From assembly GCA_021325295.1 (NCBI GenBank), contig JAJPHM010000018.1, positions 35,043 to 99,042 on the forward strand: DNA of 64,000 nt. The letters run 5' to 3'. Source of the stretch: Nitrososphaeraceae archaeon. Its GTDB lineage: Archaea; Thermoproteota; Nitrososphaeria; Nitrososphaerales; Nitrososphaeraceae. The position numbers and the translations under genes are program-made. The notes under the pieces were generated by a model. The model had not been told where the DNA came from, ran no database searches, and saw only the letters and a list, made by a program, of their open reading frames with translations. Positions 52,447 to 61,527 of this stretch are shown in pieces (the stretch's first letter is position 1; the number at the start of each line of letters is the position of its first letter).

Positions 52447-52959
52447 TTTCGTTCCTGAATTATTATCTAGAAAATTATTCTACCTCGATATTCTCAGCAA
52501 AGACAATTATAAAAGGATTCTCTAAGGACAAATTTCTTGGTTATCTACCATAAAAAAGGAAGATTTTCTTATAAGCTTCTGAAAAATCAGTAATTACCAT
52601 CCATTTATGACTAGGCTATTTGGTGCGTCAATACTGCTTTGGCTTTGGCACTCAGGCTTTCTACTATTTGGCTAGGCAAGCAAACGATCAGCTAATAATG
52701 TTGCAATAGTTTGATAGTTTCCATGCGGGTCAATAGCCCTAACTGACTTTCTCTGGATAACTAGCTGTTACACAATGATGTATTTACTTTTAGAAATCTA
52801 ACAAATTATTTGCATTTCAACAGTGCAATGCTAGAATTCGTAGTCTTCTAGAATGTCAATCTATCTTTCTATTCATTAGATTTCTAGATGTTCTCTAGGT
52901 TCTTTTCAAATTTGCAGTTCATAACATAAGATTAAAACTATCCGTTTGCTATTTTATAA
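52447..52959. other. 500-bp AT-rich intergenic region
   Basis: No credible gene. It holds the promoters of the giant surface gene (minus) and of the glycosylase gene (plus). A TATA-like TTTTATAAA at about 52953-52960 fits the latter. No strong repeat was seen. Confidence 0.5.
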
Positions 52960-53115
52960 ATCGCGTTTTCGCATAAAAGAAGTGATGGACAGACGGTAAA
53001 ACAAAGACAAAGAATAGATTTTAGCTGGTCAAAGCTCAAAGCTATCGAGCATCTGTCAAAAGCGGATAACCGTCTTGCCGAAATAATCAGCTCAGTCGGG
53101 GCTTGTGACATCAAG

Positions 53116-53637
53116 TTGCGCAGTGATCCATTCAGATCGCTGGTTGAATCAATTGTATTCCAGCAACTTTCAGGAAGCGCTGCAGAGGCCATACTTTCCA
53201 GGTTCATCGCTCTGTATGGCAAGTTTCCTTCTCCCGGACAGATACTGTCAACAGAAGATAGCAGGATGAAGCAAGTGGGGCTGTCATCAAAAAAGGTAGA
53301 ATACATCAAGGGTCTATGTTCACGTATTGTAGACAGGGAGCTGGACCTTGGCCAGCTGCGCAACATGGGAGATGAACAGGTAATCGGCCAGCTGATAGAG
53401 TTGAATGGAATCGGCAGGTGGACAGCAGAGATGTTTCTTATATTTCACCTTGGAAGACCTGATGTTTTACCACTATCAGATTTAGGATTGCGCAAGGCCA
53501 TCCAGAGAGTGTATTCGTTTCCTGAACCTCCGCCGCCGGCAGTAATGATGGGTTTAGCAGAACCATGGAGGCCATTTAGGAGCGTTGCAACTTGGTATTT
53601 GTGGAAGTCACTTTCACAGTTCAAGGGAATCGGCTAG
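53116..53637 (+). CDS. DNA-3-methyladenine glycosylase, AlkA/HhH-GPD type
   Basis: A base-excision repair glycosylase. The hairpin-helix-hairpin is IELNGIGRWTAEMFLIFHLG and the catalytic Asp follows in VLPLSDLGLRKAI; DPFRSLVESIVFQQLSGSAAEAI is the usual start of the domain. From TTG 53116 the protein is 173 aa, but homologous-looking sequence (LSKADNRLAEIISSVGACDIK) continues in frame upstream to about 53014, where only an ATA, not a canonical start, is available. The true start may be non-canonical, or one base may be wrong upstream. Confidence 0.85.
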   Translation: MRSDPFRSLVESIVFQQLSGSAAEAILSRFIALYGKFPSPGQILSTEDSRMKQVGLSSKKVEYIKGLCSRIVDRELDLGQLRNMGDEQVIGQLIELNGIGRWTAEMFLIFHLGRPDVLPLSDLGLRKAIQRVYSFPEPPPPAVMMGLAEPWRPFRSVATWYLWKSLSQFKGIG

Positions 53638-53698
53638 AAGGTAGGAGGGTAGAAAGAAAGAGACGGCAGTAGCAGTCTGCTACTTGCTGCCTACCACC

Positions 53699-54466
53699 TT
53701 AGGACGATTTCTGAATCTCCTTTACTCTTCCGCGGCCGGTCTTTCTTGGAGCAATATTACCGACTTTGCGGCCAGGTGGAGTAGTTCTGCCAACTGATGA
53801 CTGGCGTCCGATGTGCTGGTGTCTTCCTCCGCCGTGTGGATGGTAAACGGCAGCCTGAGCAATACCCCTGACTGTAGGATAGAGCCTTCCGTGGACTTGC
53901 ATGTACTTTGCACGGTTTCCTGCCTTCAAGAACGGCTTTTCTTTCCTTCCGCCGCCGGCTATTGCGCCTACCATCGCCCTGCATTTTGGGTCCAGAGTCA
54001 GGAATTTGCCTGACGGAAATTTTATAGTGACACCGCCGGTTCCATGTGCAAAAACGATTGCAGAAGAGCCAGCTGACTTGATTAGCTTTCCTCCATCACC
54101 TTGATTTTTCTCTATATTGCAAACAAGAGTTCCATCAGGGACAGATTCCAAAGATAAGATGTTTCCTGCCCTTGCTACAGTGCCAGCTCCAACCTCAATG
54201 CTGCTTCCGACAGTAGTACCTTCAGGAGCAGGAACATAGGAGTATCTTCCATCGTCAAACTGAATTCTTGCCAGTGGAGCATCCCTTCCACGCTCATGAA
54301 CAATATCAACTACCCGTCCAATATGATGTTCGTCTAGCTTGAAATTTGGGTACTTTGCTGGTGCAAGCTTGCCAATAATAACGGCTCGGAATTGCTTGCC
54401 TCCTCGACCCCTTCTGCGAACAAGTGTTCTCTTGCCCAATTGTTGTCTATTGGAAGCGGGTTGCAT
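53699..54466 (-). CDS. rpl2: Ribosomal protein L2 (uL2)
   Basis: A 255-aa large-subunit protein, core of the peptidyl-transferase centre. Highly conserved segments: GTGGVTIKFPSGKF, AMVGAIAGGGRKEKPFLKAGN and the C-terminal AAVYHPHGGGRHQHIG with the essential His. ATG 54466 (MQPASNRQQLGKR) is preferred; an in-frame one at 54496 adds ten residues. It stands alone here, without the L3-L4-L23-L2 operon neighbours. Confidence 0.96.
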   Translation of the reverse strand: MQPASNRQQLGKRTLVRRRGRGGKQFRAVIIGKLAPAKYPNFKLDEHHIGRVVDIVHERGRDAPLARIQFDDGRYSYVPAPEGTTVGSSIEVGAGTVARAGNILSLESVPDGTLVCNIEKNQGDGGKLIKSAGSSAIVFAHGTGGVTIKFPSGKFLTLDPKCRAMVGAIAGGGRKEKPFLKAGNRAKYMQVHGRLYPTVRGIAQAAVYHPHGGGRHQHIGRQSSVGRTTPPGRKVGNIAPRKTGRGRVKEIQKSS

Positions 54467-54496
54467 GGTGATTTTAAGTTTATGTCTCTTATCCAT

Positions 54497-54680
54497 TGAA
54501 AACTTGCAGAATTAGCAGAATGGTTGACCGATCAGCAAGTTTTTGGTTGAATAAATAGACAAGAAATTTAGGGCTTGGACAAGACACAATAAACAATTCC
54601 ACCTGACTTGATGACTCTATGTGGAACAAATAGGCTACAACATACATCAGGCCTACCAGTCGCTAGTAGATAGTAACAAA
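54497..54680 (+). promoter_or_regulatory. Candidate CRISPR leader
   Basis: About 180 bp of gene-free, AT-rich sequence between the L2 gene and the first repeat. The repeat reads 5'-GTTTG...ATTGAAAG-3' on the plus strand, the usual orientation for a leader on this side. Leader function is inferred from orientation only. Confidence 0.45.
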
Positions 54681-55505
54681 GTTTGAATCGAACTATGATA
54701 GGATTGAAAGGTTGAGAATACCTCTACTTTGAATGGGTATGTGTTCTGTTTGAATCGAACTATGATAGGATTGAAAGTTCCACTTGTCTCTTCAATAACT
54801 GTCATTGTTATAGTGTTTGAATCGAACTATGATAGGATTGAAAGAAAAATCAAGAGAGGAGCAGATAGAGAAGGATATCAGTTTGAATCGAACTATGATA
54901 GGATTGAAAGATTTCTCGAAGAGTTTACCAATGTCGTTGATGTAGAGTTTGAATCGAACTATGATAGGATTGAAAGCGAGATAGGTCGATTGGAACATTA
55001 CTCATTTATTCTGTTTGAATCGAACTATGATAGGATTGAAAGAGGAAGGGACGCGCTAGAACTTCGCCTAAGCAATACGTTTGAATCGAACTATGATAGG
55101 ATTGAAAGGAATGTCCTAGTTGTTTCGATGTATGTAAAGCCGCGTTTGAATCGAACTATGATAGGATTGAAAGTCTCTCCACTCTATAGCCGGACCATCA
55201 ATATTATGTAAGTTTGAATCGAACTATGATAGGATTGAAAGTCCATACCTGCACAGATGGTCGCAAAAGTTACCTTCGTTTGAATCGAACTATGATAGGA
55301 TTGAAAGGTGAGCTGAGCGGATGGCAGACCTGCTACCATCAGGGTTTGAATCGAACTATGATAGGATTGAAAGGTATCACAAGACAAGAAGGGACATTGG
55401 ATTTGTAACGTTTGAATCGAACTATGATAGGATTGAAAGTAGCTATCGAGAAAGAATGATGTTATCTGCGAATTTGTTTGAATCGAACTATGATAGGATT
55501 GAAAG
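54681..55505 (+). CRISPR. CRISPR array, 13 identical 30-bp repeats, 12 spacers
   Basis: Repeats begin at 54681, 54748, 54815, 54881, 54947, 55013, 55079, 55144, 55212, 55278, 55344, 55410 and 55476. Each is 30 bp, begins GTTTGAATCG, has ACTATGATAGG in the middle and ends ATTGAAAG; all thirteen appear identical, including the last. Spacers are 35-38 bp (mostly 36). The ATTGAAAG end would give the 8-nt crRNA handle seen in type I and III systems. No cas gene occurs within this window. Repeat plus spacer of 66 bp keeps frames open, so apparent proteins here are artefacts. Confidence 0.98.
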
Positions 55506-55588
55506 AAACAGGCAAGCACATTTGTTGAACAACGTGAACACTGAAAGAGCGTCAGGTGATGAAAAAATATAGCGGCATTGCTAGGAAC

Positions 55589-55744
55589 TCATTCTTCGTA
55601 GATTGGTTTGCCATCAGAGGTATATTTCTTGACTCTTTTCTTGGTGTTATTGGATACTGATGATGGCGCTTGCTTCTCTTCTTTTGCCTCGATCCGTGAT
55701 GCACTTGGTTCTTTTTTCTTTATCAGCTTGCTCAGAAAGCCCAT
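55589..55744 (-). CDS. 51-aa basic microprotein
   Basis: Short frame encoding MGFLSKLIKKKEPSASRIEA, a Lys/Ser-rich middle (NTKKRVKKYTSDGKP) and a final IYEE. A TATA-like TTTATAAT at about 55768-55775 lies some 25-30 bp before ATG 55744, supporting a leaderless start there rather than at the in-frame ATG 55765. No family recognised. It lies just beyond the CRISPR array, opposite strand. Confidence 0.5.
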   Translation of the reverse strand: MGFLSKLIKKKEPSASRIEAKEEKQAPSSVSNNTKKRVKKYTSDGKPIYEE

Positions 55745-55821
55745 AAAGTAACTCGGACTACGCATATTATAAAAGCAAAACTTAGCAGAGTCTTTGAGTA
55801 TTCATATACGCTGCATAGTTC

Positions 55822-55986
55822 TCAATTCTGCCTGCAAGCGATCCTTTTAGGTTTATTGTCCATAAGTGAAGGCACGGTCAATAGGCACGGTTCCGGCCCC
55901 AGGCCATAAATCGCCTTGTATTTAAAAGGCCGGAACCAATTTTTCCTCCTTGTAATGTTGACATCCAAAATATCGTACGGCTGCAT
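55822..55986 (-). CDS. Possible small hypothetical protein
   Basis: A 54-aa frame from ATG 55986 (MQPYDILDVNITRRKNWFRP, then KYKAIYGLGPEPCLLTVPSL); an in-frame ATG at 56022 would add 12 residues. Composition is plausible but there is no motif, neighbour link or promoter evidence. Confidence 0.3.
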   Translation of the reverse strand: MQPYDILDVNITRRKNWFRPFKYKAIYGLGPEPCLLTVPSLMDNKPKRIACRQN

Positions 55987-56088
55987 ACTTGGTCTACCTG
56001 CGGATGCTCTTGAGTATATCAATACCTAAATAGCAGTATTTCTTGCCGCCTGCCTGCAATACCAATACCACAAAGCCCTACTTCCATA

Positions 56089-56097
56089 AAAAATATA
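56089..56097 (+). promoter_or_regulatory. TATA box of the sulfite/nitrite reductase gene
   Basis: AAAATATAT at about 56089-56097, roughly 30 bp before ATG 56126, which supports that leaderless start over the TTG at 56102. Confidence 0.5.
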
Positions 56098-56125
56098 TGA
56101 TTTGGTTTGCCCGGTTACGTTATTA

Positions 56126-57943
56126 ATGAAAAAAGCCACGATGAAGGAAGGTATAGCTCTTCCAAAGACTAACCCACGTTGGGGACTGGAGGAAGAGACT
56201 GAAAACTTTGCTCAAAAAGTCAAGCTTTTCAGACAGCGCAAGCTCTCTGATGACGATTTTCGCAGATTTAGGCTGCAGCACGGTGCATACAGCTCCAGGC
56301 TGCGCATGGACTACAGCATGATGAGGATCAAGATCCCTGGAGGAGAGGTTACACCGGAGCAACTTGAGAAGATTGCAAGCCTTTCTGAAGCATTTTCGAT
56401 AGGGTCTGCTCATGTCTCAACCCGCCAGAATATACAGCTCCACTGGGTCCAGCTAGAAGATGTTAGCGAGGTAATGAGGGGGCTGGTGGAGGTCGGATTA
56501 ACAACCAGGGAAGCATGCGGAAATACCGTCAGAAACGTAATGTGCAGTCCATTTGCAGGAACATGTGCTGATGAAGCATTTGATGCAACGCCGTACTCCA
56601 AAGCAATAGCCAGATTCTTTCTGAGAAACACAATGTGCCAGAACCTTCCGCGCAAGTTCAAGATTAATTTTGCATGCTGCGAAAAGGAAAAGCACAGTCT
56701 GGTCAGGATAGCAGACATTGGCCTTGTTCCGGCCATAAAGGATGGTGCGAGAGGTTTCAGGGTCTACCTTGGTGGAGGGCTCGGCGCTGCTTCGTTCATA
56801 GGCCACCTGCTTGAGGAGTTTACCCCGGAAGACATGTTGCTTTCAACCTGCATGGCAACCATCAGACTGTTTGATAGGCATGGCAACAGGGAAAACATGG
56901 CTCGAAACAGGATGCGCTATCTGGTGCACGAGACAGGATGGGAAAAATTCCAGAAAATGGTGCTCAAAGAGCGGACGGCGGTCCAGATGACTTTGGCTCC
57001 AGCTACGATTAAAAAGTTCGACGTCAAGGCAGAAGAGGATACCCGTCAGCTGCCAAAAGCGCCAAGAATGACAAAGTTGCCGATGCTAAATGATCAGGTG
57101 ACAAAGTCAAGCCCGGCATATGAGAGATGGCTTCACACAAACGTGCTGGCCCAGAAGCAGGAAGGATATTTCACGGTGTTTGTCACACTCGGCGCGGGCG
57201 ATATCACTGCAAGCCAGCTCCGTGTCCTGGCAAATACTATCAGAGAGTTATCGGTTGAAGGCGTTGCAAGGAACACCCCGCAGCAGAATTTTGCAATACG
57301 CTATGTGAAGGGAACTGACCTCAGGCAATTTTTCGACAGGCTGGCGTCTGCAGGCCTTGCAAACCCCGGCGCGCTGACGATCGCTTCGGCAGTAGGTTGC
57401 TCCGGAACCACGTCATGCAATCTTGCAATCACAAATTCACACAGGCTTGCTAAAGAGGTTCAAAAGAAATTCCTAGAGCTAGGATTGGATACTGATGACA
57501 GCCTGAGGGATTCGACAATCAAGATAAGTGGCTGTCCAAACTCCTGCGGGCAGCACGAGATAGCCACCATAGGGTTCTTTGGAGGGGCGTCAAGGGTTGG
57601 CGGTGCAATGACCCCGACATATACCATGTTGCTTGCTGGGAATGCCAGTGAACTTGGCAAGGCGGTTATGCGCGTTCCGGCAAAGCGTGTTGTTGCTACC
57701 ATCCTGAAGATAATAGAACTATACAAAAACGAGAGAAGCTCTGGCGAGACCATGAGCCAGTGGATAGACAATGTGGTAAAGGGCCAGGGCAAGGGAACAA
57801 TAAAGGATGCAGAAGGTATGAAATCAGCACTGGAGCAGGTTATCCAGCTTCCAACGCCAGAAGTAGATCCTGATGCATACAGAGATTATGGAAGCGATTC
57901 TAGGTTCAATGCCAAGACTGCAAGAGGAGAATGTGCAGCCTGA
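56126..57943 (+). CDS. Sulfite/nitrite reductase, siroheme and 4Fe-4S
   Basis: A 605-aa ferredoxin-type siroheme reductase performing six-electron reduction of sulfite to sulfide or nitrite to ammonia. The cluster-siroheme ligands are Cys-425, Cys-431 (GCSGTTSC), Cys-470 and Cys-474 (GCPNSC). The two-fold repeated ferredoxin-like domains are visible: SAHVSTRQNIQLHWVQLEDV in the first half and GVARNTPQQNFAIRYV in the second. Assimilatory sulfite reduction is favoured by the rhodanese gene immediately downstream. The start is ATG 56126 because of the TATA position. Confidence 0.9.
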   Translation: MKKATMKEGIALPKTNPRWGLEEETENFAQKVKLFRQRKLSDDDFRRFRLQHGAYSSRLRMDYSMMRIKIPGGEVTPEQLEKIASLSEAFSIGSAHVSTRQNIQLHWVQLEDVSEVMRGLVEVGLTTREACGNTVRNVMCSPFAGTCADEAFDATPYSKAIARFFLRNTMCQNLPRKFKINFACCEKEKHSLVRIADIGLVPAIKDGARGFRVYLGGGLGAASFIGHLLEEFTPEDMLLSTCMATIRLFDRHGNRENMARNRMRYLVHETGWEKFQKMVLKERTAVQMTLAPATIKKFDVKAEEDTRQLPKAPRMTKLPMLNDQVTKSSPAYERWLHTNVLAQKQEGYFTVFVTLGAGDITASQLRVLANTIRELSVEGVARNTPQQNFAIRYVKGTDLRQFFDRLASAGLANPGALTIASAVGCSGTTSCNLAITNSHRLAKEVQKKFLELGLDTDDSLRDSTIKISGCPNSCGQHEIATIGFFGGASRVGGAMTPTYTMLLAGNASELGKAVMRVPAKRVVATILKIIELYKNERSSGETMSQWIDNVVKGQGKGTIKDAEGMKSALEQVIQLPTPEVDPDAYRDYGSDSRFNAKTARGECAA

Positions 57944-57996
57944 GCTTGTGCTCAAGCGTGCTATAGAAAGGAAAGCTAAAGACGGAGAAACAAGAA

Positions 57997-58851
57997 TTGT
58001 CAAAGCAAAAGAACAGATCCGCCTCAAAACAGGCCAATAGTGACACTAACCAAGGTTATGTCCAGCTTCCCATTGTCTGCACTGCAGATAACCTGAGGAT
58101 GCTGATACGAAAACGCGCTGTACGTGTAGTAGATGTCAGAAGGCAGGAGGATTACCAGAAGGAACACATTCCTACTGCCGTTTCACTTCCACTGGCCAAG
58201 CTGCTGCAGGACGACAGCCCAGAAAAGGTTGTTGAAATTCTGGAAAAACTTGGAATATCCGATTCGATGCCTATTGTAGTGTATGACGATACGTTTGGTG
58301 CACTTGCAGCCAGGGTAGCGTGGACATTTCAGTATGTGGGCCATGAAAATACCGCGCTGCTAGAGATGACTTTCAGTCAGTGGAAAAGCCTCGGATTGGA
58401 GACAGAGACCAAGCCTAACGAGTTTCCAGCAGCCAATCACTCGCTCAGACTTAACAAGGAAATATTTGCAGATGCATCCTATATAGAATCAGCGAAGGGG
58501 CAGACTGACAAAATACTCATAGACTCCAGGGAAAGGCTAAACTTTTTGACAGAACATATCCCCGAGGCAATGAACATCCCATATACAATGCTACGTTCTA
58601 ATGGCAGCATACTGAGAGACCCGGCGGAGCTCAAGAGATTCATGGAAAATAGAGGCATACCTGTAGACTCTGAAATAATCACATACTGTGGCAGTGTTGG
58701 AACGCTCTCGGGTTTGGCTTATTATGCGCTCAAACTTGCAGGCGCCAAGAATGTCAAGCTGTATCCCAAGTCTTTCAAGGAATGGAAAGCACTTGGCAAG
58801 CCCAAAGAAGAATTCAAGGACGCCAATTACTGGGATCTGTCAGCGGAATAG
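57997..58851 (+). CDS. Two-domain rhodanese (thiosulfate/mercaptopyruvate sulfurtransferase-like)
   Basis: A 284-aa protein starting at TTG 57997, 53 bp after the sulfite reductase. Two rhodanese domains: residues about 25-145 (VVDVRRQEDYQKEHIPTAVS) whose active-site loop reads VVYDDTFGALA with no Cys, and 150-280 (LIDSRERLNFLTEHIPEAMN) with catalytic Cys-231 in TYCGSVGTLSG. This active/inactive pairing is standard for such enzymes. It probably handles sulfane sulfur linked to the sulfite reductase. Confidence 0.9.
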   Translation: MSKQKNRSASKQANSDTNQGYVQLPIVCTADNLRMLIRKRAVRVVDVRRQEDYQKEHIPTAVSLPLAKLLQDDSPEKVVEILEKLGISDSMPIVVYDDTFGALAARVAWTFQYVGHENTALLEMTFSQWKSLGLETETKPNEFPAANHSLRLNKEIFADASYIESAKGQTDKILIDSRERLNFLTEHIPEAMNIPYTMLRSNGSILRDPAELKRFMENRGIPVDSEIITYCGSVGTLSGLAYYALKLAGAKNVKLYPKSFKEWKALGKPKEEFKDANYWDLSAE

Positions 58852-58991
58852 CAAGTCTATCTATCTACCTACCTACTAATAATCGACATTGCAGTAAAAA
58901 TAGGTATTGCAGTGGTACGTGCCCAGATAACCAAATAATAAGGCAAGATAAAGATGATAAACAGTGTTCAGACAAAGGTTATAGCTTGGTT

Positions 58992-59600
58992 ATGACTTTA
59001 CGTGAGAAAAGAAAAACGCTCATTGTATGCTTGACAGGGATGCCAGGAGCAGGCAAATCTACAGTTGCATCTGCGTTGAAAGAAAAAGGCTTTGCGGTAG
59101 TGACAATGGGTGATGCTGTAAGGCAAGAAGCAAAGCGTCAAAATCTCGATCCAACAGATGGTAACCTTGGAAAATTGATGTTGAAATTGCGCCAAGACCT
59201 TGGGCAAGGTGCGGTCGCCCACCTTGTATTAAAAGAGATACAAGAAAGAAACTTGAATGAAAAGAATATCGTAGTTGATGGCATCAGAAGTCTGCCTGAA
59301 GTTGAAGTGCTGAAGACTGTGGGGCATGTAAGGCTGCTGGCAATCCATGCCTTGCCGATGGTACGATTTAAGCATCTTAAAGACAGGGGACGGTCAGATG
59401 CCCCTGCAAGTCCCACCGCATTTGAGGAGCGTGACAAAAGAGAGCTGTCTGTTGGAGTGAGCGAGTCCATTGCTCTGGCAGATGAAGTGATATCTAACAA
59501 CAATATAACAATTGAAGAGCTGAAGGAGAGAGCCCTTGCAGTAGTTCAGAGTTGGCTTGATGAAATCAAATTGCAGAACCAGAAAAGGGATACTGGGTAA
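58992..59600 (+). CDS. UPF0200-family P-loop kinase-like protein
   Basis: A 202-aa nucleotide-binding protein starting MTLREKRKTLIVCLTGMPGA. Walker A is GMPGAGKST; NIVVDGIRSLPEVEVLK is the Walker B-like region; FEERDKRELSVGVSESIALADEVISN is the UPF0200 signature. It resembles adenylate or dephospho-CoA kinases. In other archaea UPF0200 is next to or fused with UPF0201, exactly as here, so the two work together. ATG 58992 is chosen since upstream in-frame sequence has no homology. Confidence 0.88.
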   Translation: MTLREKRKTLIVCLTGMPGAGKSTVASALKEKGFAVVTMGDAVRQEAKRQNLDPTDGNLGKLMLKLRQDLGQGAVAHLVLKEIQERNLNEKNIVVDGIRSLPEVEVLKTVGHVRLLAIHALPMVRFKHLKDRGRSDAPASPTAFEERDKRELSVGVSESIALADEVISNNNITIEELKERALAVVQSWLDEIKLQNQKRDTG

Positions 59601-59643
59601 TTTAATTTGGTTTATAATGCTGGTTTTGATGAAATAATTCCAC

Positions 59644-60051
59644 GTGAGAAAACCACCAATAACCTCCCCAATTGAATTGAAGGTAGAAGCAGCCGTTAAT
59701 CCATCAGAAGATCCAGAAAAAGTGATAAAAGCCATTTCAAATGTTGTAGATGGATGTCTGCCTGAGGTTCGATATGGAAGCCGGGCTATTGGAAGAGCGG
59801 CAGGCACGCAGGCACTCGAAACAATTTACGAGCAAGTAAGGTCCAGATCTGCAATGGGTGTTCTCAGAAGAATGCTGCTTGATAACCGCTCAGGGAATAG
59901 TACATGGTTTTATTTGAACAAACAGGCCGCTGCAGCAGGTATCGCAGTAGTAATAGAAGACGAGCAAGAGTCCCCTCTTGGACCAATAACTGTAAGCATA
60001 GACTGTGAGCAGCTCGATGAGCTGGTTGATTGGCTTGTACCGGAACAATAA
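59644..60051 (+). CDS. UPF0201-family protein
   Basis: A 135-aa protein starting at GTG 59644. It matches UPF0201 (RNA-binding-like fold): IELKVEAAVNPSEDPEKVIK at the start, then VRSRSAMGVLRRMLLDNRSG and TFYLNKQAAAAG-like sequence, ending GPITVSIDCEQLDELVDWL. Its neighbour is the UPF0200 protein (43 bp upstream), its usual partner. The biochemical role is not known. Confidence 0.85.
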   Translation: MRKPPITSPIELKVEAAVNPSEDPEKVIKAISNVVDGCLPEVRYGSRAIGRAAGTQALETIYEQVRSRSAMGVLRRMLLDNRSGNSTWFYLNKQAAAAGIAVVIEDEQESPLGPITVSIDCEQLDELVDWLVPEQ

Positions 60052-60128
60052 GTTATTGATTTTGCCAGCTGAGACATAACCGGCAGCTCTGCAAACCTTT
60101 TTTACCGGCCTTGCTTGGTTGGACATCC

Positions 60129-60269
60129 ATGGAAGCATACTGCGTAAAGTGCAAGGCCAAAAGGCAAATGAAGGATGAAAAGCGCGTAACTATGAAAAAT
60201 GGCAAGCCGGCTACACAGGGTATATGCACAGTCTGTGGAACCAAGATGTTCAAGATAGGCGGCAAGTAA
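60129..60269 (+). CDS. 46-aa zinc-ribbon protein (DUF5679-like)
   Basis: Short frame MEAYCVKCKAKRQMKDEKRV followed by TMKNGKPATQGICTVCGTKM. Two pairs (CVKC, CTVC) with a basic spacer fit the DUF5679 zinc ribbon, widespread in archaea as a single tiny protein. Probably nucleic-acid binding. Confidence 0.75.
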   Translation: MEAYCVKCKAKRQMKDEKRVTMKNGKPATQGICTVCGTKMFKIGGK

Positions 60270-60576
60270 ATAGCCTCCCCAAGAGCAATCAGGATAACAG
60301 ACCAGAGTTAGTTAACGCTAATCCCATTTTGTCAGTTTTAATTTTTTGTATTCAAAGACAGTATTCATTCAACCAGACTGGGTAGCTGGTATTGTAGTAT
60401 GTCGTCTTGAACCGCAGAAAGAAATGGAATAAAATGGAATGAATCACCTGCACCATACTCTAAAAAAATTATCATCAAATCCAAACTCTGACCAGATAGA
60501 CCAGACTTTTCATAATATCATCTGCAGCGGATCATAACCCAAGGCATAATACCTCGATTAACGCCATTAGAGGTGT
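60270..60576. other. Intergenic region, no gene seen
   Basis: About 300 bp, AT-rich, ahead of the ABC exporter operon. No reading frame, tRNA or clear repeat identified beyond A/T tracts that may hold the promoter. Confidence 0.5.
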
Positions 60577-61527
60577 TTGATACGAATCAGAGACCTTGTC
60601 AAAAGGTATGGAACCATCACTGCAGTAGATGGTTTGAACCTAGATATTGAAGAAAACGAGGTCTTTGGTCTTTTGGGCTCAAATGGCGCTGGCAAGACCA
60701 CTACTATCCATATGCTTGCAACGCTGCTCAAGCCTACATCTGGTACAGCCACAGTTAACGGATATGATATCATCAAGGAACCTAGCAAAGTAAGGTCTAG
60801 CATAGGGATTGTTTTTCAGGCACCAAGCAGCGACGATATGCTGACAGGATATGAAAATCTCAAGCTCCATTCAATGCTCTACAGTGTGCCACGCCACGCA
60901 AGAGAGAACAGAATAACTGAAGTACTTGAGCTGGTTGGACTTTTAGACAGGAAAGACGATCAGGTAAAGACGTACTCTGGCGGCATGAGAAGAAGGCTAG
61001 AGATAGCAAGAGGGCTTTTGCACAAGCCCAAGGTGATGTTCCTCGACGAACCTACCTTAGGGCTAGATCCTGGCAGTAGAGAAACAATGTGGAAATACAT
61101 TCAAACACTGGTTGACGAGCAAAAAGTAACTGTCATCCTGACAACTCATTACATGGAAGAAGCAGACATGCTATGTGACAGAATCGGAATCATTGACAAG
61201 GGCAAGATCATAGCTCTTGATACACCGGCAGGCTTGAAAGCAGGGCTTGGTGGCGATGTTGTCAAACTCAGGACAAAAGATAGAGATGTCGACAGGATAG
61301 TTGGACAGTTTGATTTCGTTCAAAAAGTGGAACATAGCGATGGTCTGGTCGTGCTGTCTGTAAAAAATGCCAAGCGTGCCCTTCCGGTACTGTTGCAGCA
61401 TATCGAAGCAGAATCTGCTGAATTTTCAAGCCCTACTCTAAATGACGTGTTCATCCAGTTAACTGGTCGGAACATCAAAGAAGCAGCTGAAGGGGGTTTC
61501 ATGGAGAGAATTGCACAGTACGATTAG
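60577..61527 (+). CDS. ABC-2 type exporter, ATP-binding subunit (DrrA-like)
   Basis: A 316-aa ATPase starting at TTG 60577. Motifs: Walker A GSNGAGKTT, Q-loop IVFQAPSSDDMLTGYENL, signature YSGGMRRRLEIARGLLHKP, Walker B VMFLDEPTLGLDP, switch LTTHYMEEADML. The C-terminal 80 residues form the DrrA-type regulatory extension. The gene overlaps the permease by 17 bp. Substrate unknown; DrrAB-type systems export lipids or hydrophobic compounds. Confidence 0.92.
   Translation: MIRIRDLVKRYGTITAVDGLNLDIEENEVFGLLGSNGAGKTTTIHMLATLLKPTSGTATVNGYDIIKEPSKVRSSIGIVFQAPSSDDMLTGYENLKLHSMLYSVPRHARENRITEVLELVGLLDRKDDQVKTYSGGMRRRLEIARGLLHKPKVMFLDEPTLGLDPGSRETMWKYIQTLVDEQKVTVILTTHYMEEADMLCDRIGIIDKGKIIALDTPAGLKAGLGGDVVKLRTKDRDVDRIVGQFDFVQKVEHSDGLVVLSVKNAKRALPVLLQHIEAESAEFSSPTLNDVFIQLTGRNIKEAAEGGFMERIAQYD

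Noticed and set aside
51998..52525. Plus-strand frames rich in Leu/Glu opposite the giant surface gene
   Set aside because: Reverse translation of Ser/Asn/Thr-rich low-complexity sequence, not real proteins.
54729..55572. Apparent proteins with repeated FESNYDRIE / LNRTMIGLK / FQSYHSSIQT units
   Set aside because: They are translations of the CRISPR repeat; 30-bp repeats and mostly 36-bp spacers keep frames open on both strands.
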